In this document: piece by piece, positions 26,211 through 40,431 of the stretch
Position numbering within the stretch: the stretch's first letter is position 1
Layout of the letters: each line of letters starts with the position of its first letter
From: Homarus americanus
Lineage: Eukaryota; Arthropoda; Malacostraca; Decapoda; Nephropidae
Direction: 5' to 3'
Assembly: GCF_018991925.1 (NCBI RefSeq)
Contig: NW_024725489.1
Coordinates: 9,194,767-9,258,766, forward strand
DNA length: 64,000 nucleotides
Program-made: the position numbers and the translations under genes
The notes under the pieces: model-generated
Seen by the model: only the letters and a program-made list of their open reading frames with translations
Told to the model about the DNA's origin: nothing
Database searches by the model: none

Positions 26211-27587
26211 CAGTCTGCGCAGAATGTGAGATCGTGTGCTGAAAAAATATGCATATTTACAATTATGTTATATAAATAAAGTCAAGTAACACTTACCACT
26301 TCAATTAATACTTTGTAGTGTTTCCTCTGTGCTTCAGACAGTCTTTTAGCCTTCGAGGAACACTGTCAGCAAGGTTTTGCAAGAGGTCAGGTGGCAAGTT
26401 AGCCCAGGTGTCCTTGATGGCTGCCTCTAGCTTCGGGATTGATGATGTGTCAGCGTCGCGCAGACGACGCTTAACAATGGACCACAAATTTTCTATTGGG
26501 TTAAGATCTGGGCTATTGCCAGGCCAGTCATTAAAGAAAGGTACCTCACAGTCTTTGAGCCACTGTATGCCACTTTTAGCAGTGTGGCATGGAGCACCAT
26601 CCTGCATGAAAAGGCTTGCCTTAGCTTTATCAAATGATTCAGGTAAGAAACCACTGAGCAGTTCAAGATAGTTGCACTGATTCATCATCTGGTTCTTAGG
26701 GAGGATTACTAGTTCACCAACACCATAATACGTAAAGCAAGCCCAAACCATAAGCGGGGCAGGGTGCTTAACAGTCTTTACAGTGTACTGTGGGAGATGT
26801 GCGTCTGAGTGAGGCGGGCGGTACACCCTCCCTCCACTACTGCCAGTCACAGAAAACGTAGCCTCGTCAGACCACAATACACTTCTCCATGTCTCTAAAT
26901 CCCACACTTCATATTTCTTTCAATATTTCACTCTATTTTCCTTCTGTCTCTTCGTCAACAGAGGCTTACAACGGGCCCGAAAGCTCTTAAATCCCAGGTC
27001 ATCGTGGAGGGCTTGTTGAACACACCTTAACGAGACGTGACTCAGAAGACGGGGGTTTCTCTCTTTCACTTCACGTGCTGTGAGTGAGGGATTGGACTGA
27101 ACTTGGCGAGAAGTAACCTTAAGTGTCCGTGGAGACAATAATTTAGGCCTACCAGACTTAGGTAATGGAGCTGGTAACACGTCCTCTCCAAGCTCACGGA
27201 AACACTTGACAAGGTTTTGAACAACACGCAAAGCCACACCAGTCTGAGCCGAAATTTCTCTTAGTACATGGTTTGCTTTGTACAATGCAATCACTGCTGC
27301 AATGTTGTCTCTTGTAGTAACCCTCCTGGACACTATGTCGGGTTAATGCACCGTAAACTAGACAAAAAACGGCCACGTGGCGAGTGAACCCGCACAGTAA
27401 ATCTTCCCCTCACAGTTGCCAGAGGCGCATTGACTACAAGCCGTGATGCGTGCTCAGTTGCCAAATGTCACCACTTGCCAGTGTTTTGACATCTCGCATC
27501 CCGGGACAGCCTTCACAACATATGATCTTATTTTCGCGAGAACTTAGTTCGTCGGCCCTATCGCATTTTAATATTCCGCGCAGATTG
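26211..27587 (-). mobile_element. Tc1/mariner element, 1,377 bp, near complete
   Basis: Ends are cagtctgcgcagaatg and attccgcgcagattg, inverted with one mismatch in the first 15 bp, TA on both sides. The length is that of a full Tc1-type element, and the transposase fills most of it. Confidence 0.85.
26305..27333 (-). pseudogene. Tc1-type transposase, one premature stop
   Basis: Cut-and-paste transposase acting on its own TIRs. Starts at 27333 (MSRRVTTRDNIAAVI). Residues 1-137 hold the paired-type helix-turn-helix (LREISAQTGVALRVVQNLV) and a GRPK hook. A TGA at 26920-26922 follows ENRVKY; the frame then continues without shift to 26305. Catalytic motifs: first Asp in LWSDEATF, second in FMQDGAPCHTA, Glu in SPDLNPIENLW. 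I count 35 residues between the second Asp and the Glu, so DD35E, not the usual DD34E. The stop is probably a recent single-base change, since everything else is open. It would not be functional unless the stop is read through. Confidence 0.9.
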
Positions 27588-27724
27588 TAAGTGTTAAGTA
27601 AGTCTGGGGTTTTTTTTAGACACGAATTTGCTTGGTCAGCACTGTGCATTGTAGGATTTATTGGGGGATCCTGAGACTGAGATTCAACTAACCTGAAAAT
27701 CTTTTTTCTGGCACCTCTTGGGGT
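27588..27724. other. Unassigned sequence
   Basis: No coding or repeat signal recognised. Confidence 0.5.
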
Positions 27725-28014
27725 CCAGACAAAGCCCCCCTAGGACAAAACCTCCTTTGATAAAACCCCCCTCAAGTAAAGTGCAAAGTAGGACAAAACC
27801 CCCTTATTTAGAATAAAACAAGGACAAAGTCTCGACTTTTTTCTATTTTCAGACTTTAAGTCCATTTCAATAATTTTAGGTTAGGTTAGGGGCTTTTGTC
27901 TTATTTTTTACTCTAAATAAGGGTTTTTTTTACCCTACTTTGCACTTTACTTGAGGGGGTTTTGTCCAAGGTAGTTTTGTCCTAGGGGGTTTTGTCCTGG
28001 GGGTTTTGTCCTAC
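27725..28014. mobile_element. Foldback (palindromic) element with GGACAAAACCCCC repeats
   Basis: The whole 290 bp is one imperfect palindrome. The left arm (taggacaaaac, tcaagtaaagtgcaaagtag, ccttatttaga) returns inverted at 27900-28014. The outer parts repeat ggacaaaacccc several times. No coding capacity. Confidence 0.85.
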
Positions 28015-28387
28015 ACTCGGACCTCTCAATCCCCATAGGTTTCAGATGACCGGGGTTATTTACTTCACATATGTTCTCAGCCCCTCTAAGATAACCTGAG
28101 GCTACTGTAGCATATAATATGAAGGATAAAAAGAGGACTTGGTGTGGTATGGTAGATGGTGACAGTTTCTCGATGAACACTTACACCAAGAAGTAAGCAG
28201 GACAAAATACTTAATAAATGTGATGTAGCCACAGCTTGATGTCTCCTGTGGCCGTGGAAACCCATGGATGCTTAACCTAATAACTGTGGTAGTAATTCGC
28301 CGATCAACCCCCCAGTGCACAAAAAAAAAAACGTATATCGATTTTCCCCGAACATTATTTTAACTCTTGTGGATTAAAAGATAGTAA
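28015..28387. other. Unassigned sequence
   Basis: AT-rich with an A-run at 28321; no gene or repeat recognised. Confidence 0.5.
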
Positions 28388-29238
28388 TAGGTTCGGTTAA
28401 CGAACTCAATCCGTTCCAGAAGGTCGTTCGTTAACCGAAACGTTCGTTAACCGAAACCATTGTTTCAATGGGTTTTTGGGTAATTGGTTCCAGCTCACCA
28501 AAAATTTCCTAAATTCAACAAAAATGGTAGAAAAGTTCACTTACTTTGAGGTGTGTATGTAGAAGGCTCCTGGATGATGATGATGATGATGATGGGATTT
28601 AGAATGGGGGTGGAGGAGAAGGAAGAAGAGAAGGCATTGGGGTGGAAGAGAAGTCACCCCATGGTGCCATTTCACCCATAAAATTTTAGCTCTCTGGTTT
28701 AATTCAAGATTATTTTCTTTAAATCAACGCTGCACTGCATTATATATTGTCAATATATAAAATATATTTCAAAATGACCAATAATTTGCTTGGAAACACA
28801 GAAAAAAGCGTTTAGTTGAAGAGAGTCTCAAGCAAGATGTTACCTCCAGTGAAAACAGAGAGAGACAGTAACTCCTGTTTGCTGTGTTAAGAGGCTGGAT
28901 GCCGCGCATTAAACTAGTCACTTTACCTTCAATTATGTTCAATAATTGTTAAAATGACTAAAAATTGAATATTAAACTTTAAAATTATTGAATAGTATAA
29001 ACTTCTTGATATTTACTAAAATAGTAAGGAATTTAAGCCCTAGAACCGATTAATGTATTGGCGGACTGATACTAAAGCTGGTTGCCCGGTCAGTGCAAGC
29101 GAAAGCTTGTTGAGGTCGGTTCGTAAGAACTTCGTTAACCGAATTTTTTTTCGTTAACCGAATTGAAGATCCTTATGGAAGGCAGTTCGTTAATCAAAAT
29201 TACGTTAACCGAGGTGTTCGTTAAACGAGGGGTCACTG
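28388..29238 (-). mobile_element. MITE P15, deletion derivative of the P21 Tigger
   Basis: The right end is cgttaaacgaggggtcactg plus TA. The left end is worn (ggttcggttaacgaac). The interior has the attgtttcaatgggttttt, ttggttccagctcacc and tgatgatgatgatg blocks in the same order as MITEs P18 and P23. A younger change is the extra copies of gtt(c)gttaaccgaaa. Confidence 0.8.
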
Positions 29239-29689
29239 TATGTTGAAGAATATGGAAACCAAATGTGAATCCATTACTTACCTTAGTTTGTCCGTGATGA
29301 ATTTGTGAAGTCAGTGAGTTTGGGGCTGGTGGGAGGTCGTGCCAGGCCATGCTAAGAGTGGGGGAATGACACGTTAGGGTGAGGGAGGGAGACACGGCAA
29401 CCACTGACGTGAAATCATGATCGGCAGTTAGGAAGAGGTACTTATTTACCATATTTTCTTATTTTTTTATGAACCAAATTTATAATGGAAAACAACCTTA
29501 TTCTATTCACTTATGGGGTTAGTTCCGAGTACTGATTGAGTGAGAAAAATCACTTATTCACTCACATATATTGTTTATTTTTGCACTGTTTATACAATAA
29601 ACACTATTTACAACATACTGTACCACATAATACTCAGTAGGGTGTGGTAATCCCTATAACATGGGGCCAAACACAATCCCACATCACAC
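29239..29689. other. Unassigned sequence, probably includes the 3' end of the piggyBac element
   Basis: No gene seen. I could not identify the second piggyBac TIR/TTAA. Confidence 0.4.
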
Positions 29690-31762
29690 TCAACACACAT
29701 TGTTGTCACTGTTTTCCTCTGTCTTTCGTGCCTTGTTTTTTCCGGCCATGTCCCTGTGTCGATGTTGTGTCCAGGAACTGATGAGCTATATAATTTCTAG
29801 CATTCAATCTATCAGGGGTGCATGTAGTGCATTGGCCTCTCTCTGAAGATGTCAGGGTGCCATATTCTTCCAGAAACTGGTAGACAACATTGTTTTGGAA
29901 TTCCCTCTGCTAAACTTTCTTATTACCAGTCCTAACTAAAAACATATTGTTGGCATTGAGGATGGTGATGTCTAGTGTGTAAGAAGAGTTTGTAATGCCA
30001 TTTTACAGCTTTTCTAATGCATTCTACAGCACTGTGTTGGCAGTCACTGTTGTCTATCAGATGCATGCACTTGTTATAGTCTATCTTCCCTGAGTTCTGA
30101 AGTCCACCTTCCCACTGTCTTTCATTTCACCCTTGTGCAAAGTACTGAGCATCGTGACATATAGCTTGTCATGCCAATTTATTGCAATGACTTTCCCAGA
30201 CTTTTGCAATTCACAGTAGCCTCGATCAGCTCTCACAACAAACTTTGGTATATATTTCTTTTCTATGTACGGTTCCATTAGTTGGCATGTGCGTGCATGA
30301 AGCGGCACAAAACAGAAATAGTGTACCGCCTATCTGTGCACAGCACATGACCCTTTCCCATATATGGAGCCATCAGCTTTTTCACGATTGCATCAGATAA
30401 TCCCAAGGGATCATTCGTTGGTATGTCCACATCATTAGCTGTTTACACAATTGCGTCCAGGATAATCTCTGTCTCGCAGTCACACAGTATAAAGATCTAT
30501 TTTCCAAAACGATGCCACTTCATTGGTATAGTATAATGTTTGAATGCGAGTCTACCCTTGAAAAGTATCAGGCTCTCATCAATCACCGTTTTCATGAAAG
30601 GATAAAATCTTGCTAAACTTACTCACAATCATGGCAAATACGTCCCTTACTTTCCACAGTCGATCTCCTTCCACTGGATTATTATTATTTGTGAAATGGA
30701 AGAAGTGCAGTAGTAAGAGAAATCTGTCCCTTGTCATAAATTTCCCGAACACAGGAGTGGCTTTCAGAGGGTCATTACGCCAGTAATCCTGGATTACCGG
30801 GATGTTTTTTTTTGTTGAGAGGCATCCACATCATAAGTGGGAAAAACATGTATAATTCATCTACTGTAGTATTCACCCAACGATGCACATGACATTAGGG
30901 TGAGAAAGCACTGTCATCTGTGGAATACTTATAATATCTGTTAGTCTCATCCACAAAATGCAATATCACTTCATTGTCAATAAAGGCAGTAAAATATTCC
31001 ATTTCAGTTGCAGTGTCATCACAAGGCTAGTCACCACTGTCACCACCAATTCCATTATGAAAATAATGGATATCCGGCACAAAATCTGACCCATCACTCC
31101 ACACAAAGGGTCGTGCAGTAGCTCCCTCACCCCTACATCCATAGCCTCCCCTACCTCCTCCACAATGCCGCCACCGTCACTTCCAGCACACTTTTCCCCA
31201 CCAGCACACTCGACTTGCCAATCATCATCATCATCATCAGATAAGGAGGAAATGGACTTATCTGTTTCATAAACCATGGGCACAAACTTGAGGGTGTAAG
31301 GCTTTTAATTTTTTTAGATCGAACAAAACTGCACTTTGTGGTAATAGTTGTGGAGGCAGCCTTCCTGCCACCCTTCATGGCAACACCAGCCTGAGTAGCA
31401 CATTTTTTTCTTTTTCCCTCCCTCATTTCACTCAATGTCCCCCTCACCTCCAGCTTTCCCATCTCTAGTAGGCAGAGCAGCAGATGTTGATGTAGATAGT
31501 GCAGAGGCAGAATGAATGGTTTGCATCTTGAAGTTTTGAGCTGGGCGCGTGACCTGTGGCCAACCTCATGACGCCGCCTGGGCTTTGGGTCATCTTCAGA
31601 TTCCTCACTTTCACTACTGCTGTGATATCCCACAAGTAATTCCTTTTTCAAAGGCAGTCTCTTCCTTCTACTCTTCTCTGGCCTTTTACCATGGCCAGTG
31701 GAAGCAGAAGGAGTGGGTTCAGTGATGTCACCATGGGGCGAGGACTCATCTCTTGACTCCAT
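29690..31762 (-). pseudogene. piggyBac-like transposase, multiply frameshifted
   Basis: Starts at 31762 (MESRDESS). An acidic/basic low-complexity N-terminus (SSSESEESEDD) is followed by the DDE domain in broken frames. Recognisable pieces in order: TVDELYMFF with a LMMWMPLNKK block (~30830), the first catalytic Asp in TVIDESLILFKGR (~30570), the second in HVLCTDRRYT (~30330), FVVRADRGYCE with WHDKLYVTMLSTLHKG (~30140-30250), and the third in LIDNSD (~30050). All three Asp codons survive while the frame is broken many times, and several stops interrupt it. The pattern is that of the PGBD/piggyBac family, whose transposases insert at TTAA. It is a dead copy. It is on the opposite strand to the nearby host exons. 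Confidence 0.85.
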
Positions 31763-31939
31763 CGTGACTGAGATATGATTGCCTGATTAGCAGTGTGGGT
31801 GGGAGGATTACCCAGTGGGACAACTGGCAAGTGTAAACATCCCATTCTTGACCCCACTAGATATTAAATTTTTCGTTCGCTGCATTCAAAACGCTCTGAA
31901 TTCCAGAATGTGTGTTGCACTCTTCCAGTTATCATTCAA

Positions 31940-31966
31940 GAATGTATGTCGCAGTTATCGGGTTAA
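31940..31966. repeat. piggyBac terminal repeat and TTAA target site
   Basis: Minus strand reads ttaacccgataactgcgac. TTAA at 31963-31966 is the target and the CCCGATAAC... the element's end, 200 bp from the transposase start. This is a typical piggyBac arrangement. Confidence 0.65.
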
Positions 31967-32153
31967 TGCTGGATACCATGGTTCATGAAATGGTTTACTT
32001 AATATAAATCGTTGATAGTACTCAGAGCTGTGGTTGGGCATGTTGTCAGCCCAGATAACTTAAACCTCAGTTAGTGAGACTCGCTCATTTGCTCATTTCT
32101 CATTTGGTTTTTGTTCTAAAAGATTTTAGTCGTAACTATTATTTTTTTACCAG

Positions 32154-32268
32154 ATCATCTTTTGATTTTGGACGAGAAGGGACATCCTGTAGAGCTGAAC
32201 CCACCAGAGGCGTTGTTACAGAGGAACATCAGCATCAGCTCCTTAGATATTCCAGAAAACTGCACAAA
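32154..32268 (+). CDS. Penultimate coding exon of a RAP-domain (FASTK-like) protein
   Basis: A polypyrimidine tract and cag (32151-32153) precede 115 open bases, and gtatgt follows at 32269. The frame begins after two bases and reads LLILDEKGHPVEL, then RNISISSLDIPENC. The exon ends with AA of a split codon, which is completed by G at 40224, giving Lys-Ile-Ala-Ile and an open join. In FASTK-family proteins a stretch of this kind precedes the RAP domain. The acceptor phase requires an upstream exon ending with one base of a codon; I did not find it. Alternative: a chance open stretch, but two matching splice sites plus phase make that unlikely. Confidence 0.6.
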
Positions 32269-33041
32269 GTATGTATTTGTAGTGTTTCACAGATGTTGCC
32301 CCTTTGAAAGAGAGAGAAACAGCTGGTGGATTGGACACTAACTACCTTGGTAGGACAGTGAGAGATATCTTATGAATACAGTAATACCTCAATAAATCGG
32401 ATTTCAATATATTGGAATTCGCTTTTTTCGAACTCTGAGGTGCTCTGGTCACCCCAAAAAATACATATTTGAAGAAATGGGAAGGTTAAAAAAATTATGA
32501 AAAGAAAAACACTTAATGAATACTGTACAGTGGCCTATTCATATTTTCTATAGGCCTACCAAGAACTACGACACTGAGTAAGTAACCATAAGAGGCCATG
32601 ATCACGGTGTTGCCACATTCGTTAGGTTTATTTATTTATTGATTCAGTATTATATTCTCATATGATTGGCCTCTTAGGGTTTATGGTTCATCATGATTCA
32701 TATTACATCTTCAATAATAAAGAAAAAATACAATACAGTATGTAATTTGTAATATGACTTGAAAATAAAAGGATAAGCTGTAGCGGAAGGTATTTTTCTC
32801 AGGACACATTCTTGTGAGAGCTTTCAGCACATAAGCTTACAACAGGGGTCACGATAACACACTGTATAGTATTTGATATGAAGATACCTTCCTAACAATG
32901 TTATTTATTTCCTTTGAGTGATACATGATGACTCAATTTGGCTACTTGTACACTTAGACAATTGATTAATGAATAAACCAGGGTATATGCAGATACATAG
33001 TACTGTACACTACAATATTACTTATTAAGTGATGATAAATA

Positions 33042-33625
33042 CAGTCATCCCTTGGTTATCACGCCTAATTTGGACCGCGCCGAGTGCGTGATAACGAAAA
33101 ACGCGATAACGAAAGTACATAATCTATGGGATTTATTCTATTTGGTTCCAGGCACCCCAAGACCCAACCCCAATTTTCCCATTTTATGACCATTTAGACC
33201 CACTGTAGTCCACAAAACATGTAGCTATGCTTTCTTTATTTGAGTCCCCCCGTCTGAGAAGTCCGTTTTCTCATCGCTTCAGGACGCCTGATTGCTCCGT
33301 TTTCTCTCAATCTTAGAGTGCACCGGAGACTTCGTTATTCTTTAGTAATGACACAGAATTTGAAATTGCAACTGGGGTTGCAATTGTTGAGGCAACTTAG
33401 ATATGTCTGATTACAGCAAATGTGCTATTGTCAATTTGTAGGTGAAAGATTTTATCCTCAATAGATGTAGGTGAAGCAAATGGGTAAAAACACCTGGAGG
33501 CAACTGCGTGATAATGAAATTCTCGGCTTGGAAAATGCGCTATAACAGCAGGTGTGCAGATTTTGATGGAGGCGTGATAACAAAAAACGCGAAAAACCAA
33601 GTGCGCTATAACCAAAGAATGACTG
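33042..33625. mobile_element. MITE P17, TIR cagtcatcccttggttatca
   Basis: 584 bp, inverted ends (right gctataaccaaagaatgactg), TA flanks. Carries many gcg(a/t)taac-type repeats. The split copy at 15345-17510 and a fragment at 22025-22170 are the same family. A ~35-bp stretch of flank (ctgtacactac, then gtgat(g/a)ataaata) is repeated on both sides. Confidence 0.85.
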
Positions 33626-34008
33626 TACACTACATGAGTATTTAATAAGTGATAATAAATACTGCTCTGTACTATACTAATTTCCTAAGTGTTGAAGACA
33701 GACACTGTGGTAAGCAGCTAAGCCTATCAGCTGTTTGGGCCAAACAGTTTGGTTTTTGTAAACAAACGATTGATGGTGGGATTCTTTTTGGGGAAAAGTT
33801 GATACTTTTAGGATAATATTTTATCAACCTGGCTCCAAATGATCCGAAATTATATGAGAATTATGGGGAAATTGCATAAAGATGTGTTAAAGGAATCCCT
33901 CTCCCCCTCCCCTTTGCCAGCTGCTCCCAGATAAACATTTGTCTTCCACATACAATATACTCCTACACTTATTTGTTCTTATTTTTATCTTTTTAGTACT
34001 GTACAGTA

Positions 34009-34857
34009 CAGTGGTCCCTCGGTCAACGAGCACAATCCGTCCCAGAAGGGTGCTCGTTAACCGAAAAACTCGTTAACCGAAACCATTGTTTCAATGGGTT
34101 TTTGGGTAATTGGTTCCAGCTCACTGAAAATTGCCTAAATTCAACAAAAAAGGTAGAAAAGTACACTTACTTTGAAGTGTGTATGTAGAAGGCTCCTGGA
34201 TGATGATGATGGGAATTAGAATGGGGGTGGAGGAGAAGGGAGAAGAGAAGGCATTGGGATGGAAGAGAAGTCACCCCATGGCGCCATTTCACCCATAAAA
34301 TTGTAGTTCTCTTGGTGTAATTCAAGATTATTTTCTTTAAATCAACACTGCACTGCATTATATATTGTCAATATGCAAAATAAATTTCAAAATGACCAAT
34401 AATTTGCTTGTAAACACAGACAAAAAGCGTTTAGTTGAAGAGAGTCTCAAGCAAGATGTTACCTCCACTGCAAAGACAGAGAGACTGCCGCCTTTTTGGT
34501 GTGTTGACAGGCTGGATGGCGCGCATGAAACTAGTTTCCTTACCTTCAATTATGTTCAATAATTGTCAAAATGACTAGAAAATTTAATATTAAACTTTTA
34601 AAATTATTGAATAGTATAAACTTCTTGATATTTACTAAAATGGTAAGGAATATAAGCCCTAGAACCGATTACTGTATTGGCGGACTAATACTACAGCTGG
34701 TTGACCGCCTAATGCAAGCGAAAACATGTTGAGGTCGGCTCGTAAGAAAATCGTTAATCGAGGGATTGCTCATTAACCGAAGTTAAGAATCTTATGGAAG
34801 GTAACTCGTTAACCGAAATCTCGTTAACCGAGGCGCTCGTTAACCGAGGGACCACTG
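34009..34857 (-). mobile_element. MITE P18, deletion derivative of the P21 Tigger
   Basis: 849 bp with clean TIRs cagtggtccctcggt(c/t)aacg and TA flanks. Same layout as P15 and P23. Inverted relative to P21. Confidence 0.9.
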
Positions 34858-35289
34858 TATACAGTTTTCTCTTTATTCATAACACAAATTCTGTGGTTAC
34901 TTACATATAACACTTCACAGTAAATAACAATCATCTCAGTGACAACAGTTGTTGACAACCAGACTTATAAGTCTGATTTTCAGAGTTCTGTTTCATATTT
35001 TTTTATTGTTGATGTAATATTCTTTCAATAACCTTGTTATAAACTTAAATACTATAGTTGTTGAAGTGCACTAATAACATAACAACAACTGAATTTCTTT
35101 AAACACTTCAGAAAAGTAGTTTTATCTCCACCCCCAGAAGAGTAGTTTTATTTCCCCATATATACTGTATTCACTTTTATCAAGCTTTCGCAGTTTTTGG
35201 ACCGGGGTCTGCCCCAGTGGTCCGATTTATCGAGGTTCTACTGTATATATTAGCACAAGTTGGCCACACCTTATAGTAAAAATGCATAA

Positions 35290-36485
35290 AAACATGTAAA
35301 AAGACACATGCAATTATATCAAGTCTTTGCTTTTTAAGCTTCCCTCTTATGGTGGTTTCTCTCCCCCACTTTGTTCTCTCATCTATAGCTTCCTTGAGAA
35401 CTGATCCATGGCAGTTGTTGTTGAGGGATCGATCTCTCGCTTTTTCTCTACCAATAGTGGTGTCCCACAGGGTTCTATTCTTTCACCTACTTTCTTCCTT
35501 ATTTTTATCAATGATTTACTTCACACAACGGCTAATTCTATCCATTCTTATGCTGATGATTCTACTCTTCACTCTTCTTCACATTTTTCCTTTCCCCCTA
35601 ATTCTCAAACTAGATCTGTTTCTAGGGCTGATATCATTACATCTGTCAATGCAGATATGTGCAGCATCTCCGAATGGAGAGGTAGAAACTTCGTTAAATT
35701 CAAGAGTAATAAAACTCATTATTTACCAATTACACTTTCCAAATTAGATGATCTCCCACCAATCACATTTCAGGATGCTATCTTTCTGCCAAATTCTAAA
35801 ATAGATATGCTAGGCCTCACCATTTCCTCTAATATGCCATGGAAGCCACACATCCTCAATATTGCTAAAGCTGCCTCCCAAAAGCTGGGAATGCTGTACA
35901 GATGCCATAGCTACTTCGTTTCTGAGCAGTTGCTTCAAGTATATAAGGGATTCATTCGTCCTTATATCTGGTAGTGGCTCTTCTTCTGTCCATCTGTTAG
36001 ATTGGGTGGAATCAAAGGTATTTCGTCTTATTCAACTCTCCTCCTTTAGTTGATGATCTTTCTTCCCTTTCTCTTCTCCACAATGTTGCTTCACTTTTTT
36101 TCTTTTACAGGTATTTTAATGGGCAATGTTCAGCGGATTTGGCATCCTGTATACCGCCGGCAAGGCAGTGGGCTCGTAACACACATGTTGCCCGCAGTGC
36201 CCACCATTTTACTGTGGATGTCGGTCACACTAGAATAACCTGTTATAGTACATCATTTTTTCCTCACACAGCCAAACTGTGAAAAGCTCTGCCTTCTTCT
36301 GTGTTTCCGCACTCATACAATGTCTCACTTTAAAAAGCTGGTTTTCCGGCATCTTCGTGTTGTAGATTAATATAACCTTTTTCTTTTCTATTTTTTATCT
36401 CTTATTTTTTCTCCCCCTAGGCCCCGTTGTGGATCGATGACCTGTGCCTGGGTGGGCTATTCCCCATAAAAAAAATAAAATAAAA
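35290..36485 (+). pseudogene. LINE family Y, 5'-truncated copy, RT C-terminal half
   Basis: The open part (35408-35974) reads GVPQGSILSPTFFLIFIND, then the catalytic HSYADDSTLHSS (YADD intact), then the thumb/C-terminal region DMLGLTISSNMPWKPHIL and LGMLYRCHSYF. A stop at 35972 is followed by the remaining C-terminal sequence in other frames (to ~36300). The 3' end is the gccccgttgtggatcga block, ggtgggctattcccc and an A-rich tail with aataaaataaaat. Jockey/I-type style; the exact clade is not resolved. Lies in the host intron in the sense orientation. Confidence 0.8.
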
Positions 36486-38137
36486 TAACAGTAGATGTCT
36501 GAAAGGAACTATTTGTGAGACAAAGCAGAAAGGTTATTTTATGGATATCTGGAGGTGTCTCTTGTTTACCATTTACACTTATCTATATTAACAAAATTAT
36601 GAATGTACAGTTACACTCCACTCCTCAGTAGCAGTTTTATGAATGTGCCAACATCGCAGTCCCTTCCTTCCACCCCCTGCCTCATTCCTTTCCACCCCTC
36701 CTCACTCCCTTCCACCCCATTCCTCACTCCTTTCCTGCCTCCCATCCCCCCTCTCTCCTTCCCATCCTGCTTATAAGTCTTAATTTTAATTTGGCGACAT
36801 ATTACCTAAGCTATTGCGTCACTAGGGATGTAATTACCACACTCAATCAATTAATCAAAAATAAACATGAATCATGTAAAAATAGGGATAATCTTAAGGA
36901 CATACAAAAAATACAATTCAAGTAAGAAATATACAATTGGTCAAGTAAATAAATACTCTATACAGTATACTTACAAATACATGAGTACCATACATAATCA
37001 TACTCTATTATAATGCTGTACTTAATTCTTGGTCCAGCCTCTCTTATGATTTCCTGTAGTGTGTATGGTACAAATGCCACGTGACTGTAAATGACGTGTG
37101 AGTTCCTGGGAAAATGTTCCCACTCGACCATGGTGTGTTCCAACAGCTGCTGCTCCCTCCATGTCTCCCGAGCATTAACCATGTCTGCCCACACTGGGGT
37201 TTAAATCACACCCCTTGCTGGGGCAGTTCAGCAGCTGGACATACCGTCCTTCCTAAAACCAATATTTGAGTGGTTTCTTGTGTGGCACAATGAGCTCATA
37301 AATTGATGTGACTTTGGTCAAATCGTTTTCGTTACTACCTTCAGTCAGAGAGGTGACATCTTAGGACAACGTCCTCAGTGTTTGATGTTAGAATGTCTCA
37401 GAATATCCATTCATGTTTCAAATTCTCTGGAATGTGTGTCATTGCTGCAGCTTTGGCCTACTGTATGTTGTATACTGAAGATAGTGGTGGTTACTGTAGC
37501 AGCCCTGGTCAGGGGTTGGGTATTCTTCACACCGGTGAATGGGTTGTGGGTTAGTATTTGATTTCTGAGCACTACACACTCTTGTGTTGATAATATTTCA
37601 ACCTGGCCAACCTGATTGTGTACAACAGACACAAGATGTTAAGGATAACACATCCTCATTCCAAGTCCTCAAAGTTTGTTTTAGAAAGTTTGTTCCTTTG
37701 GCATACCCTTGAACTGTCTTTGATCAGTTTAGTAGGATTGTTCCTCACTGAATGATGTAGCATTACTGTAGTACTGATCCTGGAGTCTCATTTTAAAGGA
37801 GAGTAACTCCACATATCCCTGAGGTCTGGAGGATTTTTCCTGGCTTAACGTTTTTATTGTTGATGTAAATAAGTACTGTATGAGTGGATTGTAGCACGTT
37901 TGTTTATGCTTAGCAGGAAAACTAAATCTTCTTCCTTTTTTTTATAACATGTCAAACTCCATTGACTGAGTTTGTGGTGAGTTATATTCCTTCTTACTAT
38001 GAACAAACTGACCACATTCTGGTTTGCTCCCATTCTCTGTGGTATGGTATTGAAGAATTCTTTGGTATAAATGATCCACAAACATTTACAGCTCCAAGTA
38101 TACTAATTATTTTGCCATTATTTTAGGTAGTACTGTA
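36486..38137. other. Host intron sequence without recognised elements
   Basis: Includes a pyrimidine-rich, roughly repeated stretch at 36655-36770 (cactcc(t/c)ttcca/ctgcc). No exon or transposon recognised. Confidence 0.5.
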
Positions 38138-38204
38138 CACCCACTAAAAGATTATTCGGCACCCGTGTCATATTGTATCACGCCGTAAGGGCTGAATGTG
38201 ATTG

Positions 38205-38207
<3 letters not shown>

Positions 38208-38241
<34 letters not shown>

Positions 38242-38248
38242 GTGTGTG

Positions 38249-38307
<59 letters not shown>
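38208..38307. repeat. (TG)n followed by (TA)n
   Basis: TG 38208-38249 and TA 38250-38307, ending at the left TIR of P20. Confidence 0.95.
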
Positions 38308-40111
<1,804 letters not shown>

Positions 40112-40223
40112 TTGGCACCCTTACTGCATGATACAATATGACACGGATGCCGAATATTTTTTTTAGTGGGTGTACATGTACGTATGTATTGTTAACAAAA
40201 ATTAAATTTGAATTTCTTTGCAG

Positions 40224-40431
40224 GATTGCTATTTTGGATATTGGCTCCTCCCATATATACAAACCTGGTGACCACCTGAATGGATCTGTACGTCTGAAGC
40301 AGAGGTTGTTGGAGACTGAACATTTTACTGTTGTCAACATTCTACAATCAATCATTTATAGATATCTTACAGATGAGAAAATTTTGTATGTCAAAAGAGA
40401 ATTAATTAATGCCGGCGTTAATATAAGATGA
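40224..40431 (+). CDS. Last coding exon of a RAP-domain (FASTK-like) protein
   Basis: Preceded by ttgaatttctttgcag. It reads [18 protein letters not shown], then [12 protein letters not shown], then [12 protein letters not shown] and INAGVNIR, then TGA. The spacing of the I-A-I strand, G.H, L.G, LK.RLLE and the terminal EK..YVK..L fits the ~60-residue RAP domain. RAP lies at the C-terminus of FASTK-family proteins that act in mitochondrial RNA processing. Here it also ends the protein. It joins the exon at 32154-32268 in phase. I cannot say which family member it is. The 3' UTR runs to about 40740, with attaaa signals at 40538 and 40649; beyond that a LINE fragment begins. Confidence 0.65.

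Larger units (their letters stand above)
32379..35243. mobile_element. Tigger-type element P16, TIR like cagta(a/g)(t/a)acctc(a/g)ataaatcgg
   Basis: Left cagtaatacctcaataaatc, right inverted gatttatcgaggttctactg, TA on both sides. Contains MITEs P17 and P18. Lies in the host intron, 110 bp after the splice donor. Non-coding. Confidence 0.85.

Noticed and set aside
28015..28320. Upstream exon of the RAP-domain gene
   Set aside because: Short open stretches exist, but no acceptor/donor pair with the required phase and no FASTK-like residues.
36655..36770. Regulatory polypyrimidine element
   Set aside because: A loose CT-rich stretch deep in an intron; nothing in the sequence supports a role.
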